Source of the DNA: Bolinopsis microptera
Taxonomy: Eukaryota; Ctenophora; Tentaculata; Lobata; Bolinopsidae
Assembly (NCBI RefSeq): GCF_026151205.1
Contig: NC_087082.1
Span: 6,207,908-6,271,907, forward strand
DNA length: 64,000 bases
Direction of reading: 5' to 3'
Shown here: piece after piece, positions 58,134 to 64,000 of the stretch
Layout of the letters: every line of letters starts with the position of its first letter
Position numbering within the stretch: the stretch's first letter is position 1
Made by a program: the position numbers and the translations under genes
Notes under the pieces: model-generated
Seen by the model: only the letters and a program-made list of their open reading frames with translations
The model's database searches: none
Told to the model about the DNA's origin: nothing

Positions 58134-59200
58134 TCAAACTATCCTAGTGATGTTTATTCCAGAATAACTGAGATAAGTTGTCCACGCAAGGAATGGCAAG
58201 ATGAAGGCCACGGCCCATTTGTCTGCCTTCAGGAAGAAAGCAGTTGTCATGAATGTAACACCCCATGAAACACAAATCAGCGTTACTCCCTGTAAAAGAA
58301 CAAGTTACCGTCCCTTTTCGATTTACATTTTAATAATTACAAATTATTAGTAACCAAGTGAAATAAAAAATTAATTTTCAAAAAGCCCAGGTCCCCTGAT
58401 TTACTTAAACAAATGTAAAACGATAAATTTTTTATAACTACGCGAATGTTTAAGAATAAGATACTCACCGAATTAACAGAATCTGTGAAGAAGAAAAGGA
58501 ATGCTAAAATGTAAGTGGGCACGCTTATTTCCCATGATGCTAATATTATGAAATTTTTCCTGAAATGAAATGAATTGGACATCTCACATTATGCTTTCAG
58601 TGCATGTGCTACGGCAAAGATGAAAGAGCTGCATTCCGAAGTTATAAAATTATGAATTTACGTTATCGTTATACGTTTCTTATTTCAAACATAGATTATT
58701 ATAAATTTAGATTCTTATTTCTTAGCTGCAGCTGGGTATAATATTTAAAAACCTGTAACCGCCACATCTTCTCCAGACTATAAAGGCACCTATACCATGC
58801 AGTAGGAGAGTAACTAGCGTGAAGGATATCAGTATCTCCTTGTTAGGGGCGTCTGAAGGGTAGTCCTCTTTTACACTTTCATACCTAGAGACAAAATTGA
58901 TCAAGAAACTCTCGATACCAAAATCATTCTAATGAATACGAAATGACTTTGTATCACCACCAACGGAACTAATCAGCTGCGGTAGTTCAAAACAGGAACA
59001 ATCTTGTTATTAAAAAACATAGTAATACGTGTCACAAAGTTCAAAGTTATTCCACCGACCATTCCTCGGCAGAGTCCATGACCTCAAAGTACACAACAGT
59101 AGAGAAAGCGAGGGGTAAAACAATCAAGTGTAGAATCTGGAACCCATCGTTACAGTTGACACCGTGCCGTGTAACTGGAGCGTGGTGAGCTGTCTCCCCC
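58134..59200 (-). CDS. TSPO-like five-helix membrane protein, 5' end not found
   Basis: Exons on the minus strand: about 59200-59060, 58884-58753, 58559-58469 and 58289-58134, joined in frame by GT-AG sites; the first coding exon was not identified. Five hydrophobic segments are visible: ILHLIVLPLAFSTVVYF; ILISFTLVTLLLHGIGAFIV; ASWEISVPTYILAFLFFF; GVTLICVSWGVTFMTTAFFL; AVAFILPFLAWTTYLSY. Spacing and several residues follow TSPO (translocator protein, a mitochondrial outer-membrane cholesterol/tetrapyrrole binder): EEWY before helix 2 (family RWY), GAFIVW at the end of helix 2 (family GYGSYLVW), and LPFLAWTTYL in helix 5 (family PYLAWLAFxxxL). The helix-3 LNWAW motif is absent, so ligand binding may differ. 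Family call inferred from aligned motifs. Confidence 0.6.
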
Positions 59201-59210
59201 CTGTACAATG

Positions 59211-61168
59211 TTTTCAGAATTGAGGTACAAATTAAGGGTTTATTTAAAGGCTTGAATGTTGGTTAAACCCCTACAATTTTGATTGATTTGGAAAGAGCAT
59301 TAGCAAAGAATCACAATATAGTTTGTATCGTTGGAAACACTTACCAGCGCATGCTTTCTAAAAATTATCAATCCCCATAATATTATTTACTGCGACATCA
59401 AAACTACAAACCTATTATTAACAATGTGATCGTCAACAACTCTGCACTAACTAAAAACTCAAAGCAAACTACAAACTATGTGAAGCAGATCTTACAAAGT
59501 CTCCAACAAATAATTTGCCTCACTAAACCTTTAAAGGTAGACAATTTCAATAATATGTGGCAAGCCCGATCATGCAGGAATTTTGGAAGGTATAGAAGAC
59601 TATATATAGCGATGGAGCCTGGAGGACAGTACTGCGGAGGACATTACCTAGCTTGCTAGTCTATTGCTCGCGTCTCTCACGTATCTCTCCTGTTCAGGAA
59701 GCTTGAAATTGAAAAGAGCGCCACGCTCAGGGATTGACGAGCCAAGTAAGGTGGAGGAGACTAAAGAAGAATTTTAAAAAATGGGTGGAAATAAGGTGGA
59801 GGAGAGCTAAAAAGGAATTTCTCAAAATGGGTGAAAAGTAATTTACAGCGGATAATATCGGAGGGTGATTGTTTCGCCTTATTCTATATATTATGGCAAA
59901 CCAGTATCGTCACTACACCACATAAAGGTCCCCGAGTCCCGACCCCCGGCCCTGGAATTGAGCCCTCCTCATCGTGTTTTTGTTTGCCCCTTATTACAAC
60001 ATGCCATGTCTTTCTTTGAAAATTAAGTCAATACTATAGTTTGCCATGCCATGACACAATTTTAAAGTGGAAGAGAGAATCCACAACAAACTATAATATT
60101 CAATAATTTTTATTTACAACATTTTCAATCGACCGATGAAGACTCATATACGTTATAATACAATAATACCTTCGCTTCTTCGGGCTACGCGTAATAATTC
60201 CCGACAGCTTGCTGGAAATCTGCAAATTATCAGCTCTCAGTGTCGACGAGTTTTAGTGCATATAATTCCTGGAAATAGTTATAAATTATACAAACTCTGC
60301 TTTGGCCTCTGACCGAGTCATATACCAATGCCTCCAAATCTGTAACAACCTACTCTGGAGACTGGACTACAACTCTGAACTCATTGAGTAACCGATCCAC
60401 TTTTAGTTTTCAAACCCCCGTCCAGGTTGAATGTTGATCCATTGACATCACGTGTCGTACAAATACATGTAAGCTCAACTACCTGTTTTATTTTACCTTA
60501 ACAGCAACACTTGAAATGTAAGCATATCAATAATAGTTCTGTATTTTACCTTTCCGTGTTTGCCTTTTATTTTAGTGTAATTGTTAATTTTAATGTAGTT
60601 TGATAGTTGTGGACGAAGTGAGAGTCTCCACTCGGTGTTTCAAAACAATTAGTTGTCGACGTTTCTAATTGTTTTGAAACACTGAGTTGAGACTCTCACT
60701 TCGTCCCCAACAGCTATCGAACTATATGATGTTAATAAAATGATACCAGACACTGTTCCAGAAAAATATAAAATTCGCTGAATATAACTTTAACATTCCC
60801 ATATAATATGACCTGTAACTTAAATTTGTTTAATCTTTAAGTCTGAGAAACGTAAATTTGCAGCGTTAATTTCTGTTTTTAAACAGTAAAACGGTGGCGT
60901 TCCGGCTATAAGGCAGGCCGGTAGCTGCGGTTTGATAAGCTATGTTTAACTTTTAAAACTCGTTTATATCGCCCTTCGTATTCAAAACGTTCTCAGTTAT
61001 ACAGTTATAATAGTTAAGCTATAAAAATTGCTAAATAAAACCGCACAAAATCATGATTCTATAACTATTGTAACACAGTCGTTAAAAAACACAGTTCACT
61101 GAGAGCCACCAAAGCAAGGTGCTATCTTATTCGGCCGTGCATAGCAGAAAGTACTCGTAAAACCAGAG
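59211..61168. other. Intergenic region between TSPO-like and the four-helix gene
   Basis: The first TSPO-like exon may be here on the minus strand but was not identified. Open frames at 59426-59659 and 59831-60019 are unrecognised. One hairpin element is listed separately. Confidence 0.45.
60590..60736. mobile_element. Short hairpin element (MITE-like)
   Basis: The left arm (AGTTTGATAGTTGTGGACGA through GTGTTTCAAAACAATTAG) and right arm (CTAATTGTTTTGAAACACTG through CGTCCCCAACAGCTATCGAAC) form a near-perfect inverted repeat of about 60 bp with a loop of about 10 bases. Confidence 0.85.
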
Positions 61169-63231
61169 ATGGATCAAGAAAATGAGCATCCTACTATTGA
61201 GGTCCCTGAAGGGCCGGGCTCGGAGACCAACATGATGCAGGCCTCTAGTGGGCCACGTGATGCCCATATAAGGACAGATGTTGAAGAGCAAGGAGATGTT
61301 GGAGGGGAGGATGTGTTAGTGGAACAGGGGATTGTGGAGAATTACGCAGTTCCTGAAAACAAGGAAGAGGTGCAGCAATCTCTACAAACATGAATTTATA
61401 ACACTTGTAACCATAGTAACTGCACTAACTAATTTATAACACTTGATATGTTTTCATAAATAAATAAATTCTAGAACTATCAACTAACCAAATAATGGTA
61501 CTCTGCTTGACGGCATACCCCTTCACTTTAGCTATCTTATATGGTAGTGTTGCTATAATATATGGTAACACTACCATATAAGGTAATGCTAATCCTTCAT
61601 TTTAGCTAGATAATTCCAGCGATCCGGGGTCGATACAATAAAGGGATTCATATTCGGAGGAAAGGAGGAGGATAATAAAATGGAGGATCAGGACCAAGGG
61701 GTTGTGTAAGTGATGGGGCAGTGGCACAATAAAATGAGTGTTGTGAGGCTCATCCTAAAGTCATTTGTTTGCACCAAATACGTTTGTTTCCACAAAATGT
61801 CATGGTTACAGTTGTCATGGTAATAGTAATCTATACAAATGCGTATCGTTTAAGATACTGCTTGATAGGGCAGTTTACCTTTTACCCTTTATTTCTCTTA
61901 CTTACTTGGCAATGGCACTTTGTGACTTCCTGAATTGTGTTTGAAAGATTCACACAAACGGACACACATTTAAATCATGGCGACTCCCGAAAAATAAAAT
62001 CTTATTAGAAGAATAACTCTTTAGTGTTACCATGGTAACAAACCTTTCTCAGGAGTGACCAGGAGAAAGTAAACGTGTTTCCAAACGTCCACGTGCCCAG
62101 TGTTCCTAGTGTTCATGTACCAAACTTTGCTGACATTCACCTAGGAGGTGGTGATTTGAGCAGGGTAAGATATTTCACTACATTTCATTTTTTTCGCTAT
62201 ATTTCACTATATTTTATTATATTTCACTACTTTTATTGACTGCGATCCTAATTATATTGACAGTAAACTGGTAGACTAAAGTAAACTATTTGGTTTGTGA
62301 AATAATGGCTTGGCTATTGAATATATTTATCACTATCATCTCAGATTTAAATAATATTCAAAAGAAATTTATTGTTAAAAGTCAATGATTCGTAGGAACA
62401 GGCAGAGTTAGAAGCAGCGGAAATACGAGAAGATAGCGAGGATGGTGATGAAATAGAGCTAGTCAAACATTTACCAACACTACCTCAACTCTTCGTACTC
62501 CTAGCCCTCACTGAGTTCTTCCTCAACTTCTTCCGCTTCATTGCTATCTGTACGGAACAATTGGGAAATGGATTCTTGGCTGCTTCTGAGGATTGGTTCC
62601 AAATTACTTCATGGTAGGTTCAAAATCCTTATATTATGGTAGTGTTACTATGGTAACACTTTACACTACCATATGAGGTTATGTCAATCCTTCATGGTAG
62701 GTTCAAAATCAAGCGAACAAAATGTGAAGGAAAATCATTTTCAAAGCCTTTAATTTGACTAACTGTAGAAATACAGGATAATATTGGTACCGTTCAGATG
62801 ATCGATAAGCCATCATTGGATCCAAATTTCTAGAACGGCCAGATTCTAAACAATTAATTAATTATTAATAAACCAGATGCCTTGTCTGTAAAGTAACCAT
62901 GGTAACCGGACACTCCCTCAGGATAGTGTTCCTGCTGATGAACATGTTCTGTTTCATCTACATGTTCTTCGTGAAGCGCTGTGCCCGGGCTGCTGGAGCC
63001 TCAACCCTCCTCTTCTTCCTCACCTTCGTCTCCCTCTTTGAAGCCCCCCTCACCACCTCCTACTACTCCCGGGCTTACCAAGCTACCTTCACTTTCTTCA
63101 GAGGCTTCCTCATTATGCTTATTACGGGCATGTATGCGCTAGCGTACAGGCAGGAGATTGTGCCTCCAAGAGACCACCTCCCTCCTGCCGTCAGGAACTT
63201 CGTTGTGAAGAACAGGATGGACGTGCCTTGA
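61169..63231 (+). CDS. Four-helix membrane protein with acidic N-terminus, MARVEL-like layout, family not identified
   Basis: Proposed exons 61169-61369, 61620-61705, 62053-62164, 62396-62613 and 62922-63231, GT-AG with matching phases, 308 aa. The N-terminal half is hydrophilic and acidic (begins MDQENEHPTIEVPEGPG) and includes the repetitive NVFPNVHVPSVPSVHVPNF. Four hydrophobic segments follow: LPQLFVLLALTEFFLNFFRF; IVFLLMNMFCFIYMFFV; ASTLLFFLTFVSLFEAPL; TFFRGFLIMLITGMYALAY. Both ends then face the cytoplasm, the topology of MARVEL proteins, but no diagnostic motif settles it. Exon 5 starts at the acceptor CCCTCAG (62915-62921), the only nearby one that keeps frame; starting at the ATG at 62899 would not join exon 4. 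Exon 2 is the least certain. AATAAA at 63364-63369 is a candidate poly(A) signal. Confidence 0.7.
61535..61606. repeat. Small inverted-repeat element, copy in intron 1 (pair with 62633-62698)
   Basis: ATATGGTAGTGTTGCTATAA, then TATATGGTAACACTACCATA, forms a hairpin followed by AAGGTAATGCTAATCCTTCA. The same arrangement occurs at 62633-62698 in intron 4 of the same gene (ATGGTAGTGTTACTATGGTA, then ACACTACCATATGAGG and AATCCTTCATGG). Confidence 0.7.
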
Positions 63232-64000
63232 GGAGAGAGGAGAGGATAAAGTAATCAGTGTGAAGAAGGCTAAGACTTTTGGTTTATGGAAGAAGTTAAA
63301 CTAAATGAGAGTTTCGTAGCTATGTCAGAGTTACCGTTATATATCTGATAGACGATAGTGGATAATAAAACGTTGCCTAGAATGTTTAGGTTTTCTGAAT
63401 ATCATTAAAAGTCAAAATTATACTGTAACAAACAAGAGGTTAACCTTTGTTGGATCGGCAATGCATATAATGGACCTTGGGCAAATATCAAAACCTACTC
63501 ATGCGAGCGTCAAAGTTGCTAAAGCACATGTGGGCCTGTTTGGCTCGTTTTTTCTCAGTTTTATGATTTAGTTGAGTTCAATAAGTTTTATCCGTACATA
63601 ATGTATTTCAATTCTTTTGTTTCAAAGATCTTTTTATAGCTTTTTTAGACTTACACAAAGATGTGGACTATATGAAAAAAATGTGTAAATTAGTAAAACT
63701 ATAATTAAGAGATTAAGTAATTCAAATTTTTGTGATTATTTGTTGTTGTTTGTCCGATGCCTGGTAATAATTTCTGCTTTTATCACATTGTAGACTCAGT
63801 CTAAAAAGTGATTGGCTTATACGCGGCACAATTTCCTTATACACCTGAATCATCATGGCTTCCAATTTTGTCAAACTTATAAACCTGTTCTAAAATTACC
63901 CAAGGGGCTAAGAATTATTATTTGTTATTTCACCCCAAAGTCTGAACGACAATGGAGTAGCCGAGTACATACAAAATATGGTCAATACTCAGATGATTTT
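63232..64000. other. 3' region at window end
   Basis: 3'-UTR of the four-helix protein gene to about 63390, then AT-rich sequence with no recognised gene or repeat. Confidence 0.5.

Noticed and set aside
62899-62921. Separate gene starting at the ATG at 62899
   Set aside because: The acceptor CCCTCAG at 62915-62921 joins exon 4 in frame and continues a multi-helix protein; the ATG lies in the intron.

Overview
This window is metazoan nuclear DNA. It is AT-rich, has multi-exon genes with GT-AG introns, and carries a very heavy load of minisatellites, satellites and small DNA transposons. The gene set fits an invertebrate animal: ZC3H15, BUD31, a PDCL3-type phosducin-like protein, a ciliary CFAP90-like protein, a Gq-like G-protein alpha subunit, an A20/AN1 zinc-finger protein and a TSPO-like protein. 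The mobile elements (MULE, mariner-type, MITEs ending in TTCACATATTACGTAATCA with poly-G tracts, and an R2-like endonuclease domain) suit a marine, perhaps non-bilaterian, animal. I cannot name the species from sequence alone. No bacterial, organellar or viral gene was seen.

Layout. 1-1250: mariner-type element with a truncated HTH protein. 3.2-6.6 kb: ZC3H15 on + (4 exons). 7.4-8.5 kb: BUD31 on + (3 exons). 9.1-14.8 kb: PDCL3-like on + (7 exons), whose introns 3 and 6 are filled by tandem arrays that start inside the preceding exon. 16.0-17.4 kb: CFAP90-like on - (3 exons). 17.8-52.9 kb: a gene-poor 35-kb block. It holds a 1.8-kb 20-bp satellite, at least ten unrelated minisatellites, microsatellites, MITEs, a decayed MULE, two dead non-LTR retroelement tails, and a 3.4-kb foldback at 46.7-50.2 kb. 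52.9-55.5 kb: G-alpha on + (6 exons). 57.3-57.9 kb: single-exon ZFAND on +. 58.1-59.2 kb: TSPO-like on -, tail-to-tail with ZFAND. 61.2-63.2 kb: an unnamed four-helix membrane protein on + (5 exons).

The three leading + genes are head-to-tail housekeeping genes: translation/GTPase control, splicing, and protein folding. I see no pathway linking the rest.

The most unusual pattern is that tandem duplications repeatedly include a 5' splice site together with the end of its exon. In PDCL3 intron 3 there are 26 copies of a 74-bp unit, each with 25-26 nt of exon 3 plus its donor. In PDCL3 intron 6 there are 12 copies of a 66-bp unit, each with about 25 nt of exon 6 plus its donor. In the CFAP90-like gene the exon-2 donor is duplicated around a MITE, and the exon-1 donor is duplicated 43 bp away. 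The BUD31 intron-1 minisatellite starts at its donor. A related oddity is a transposon fragment flanked by a direct duplication of about 37 bp, far longer than normal target-site duplications.
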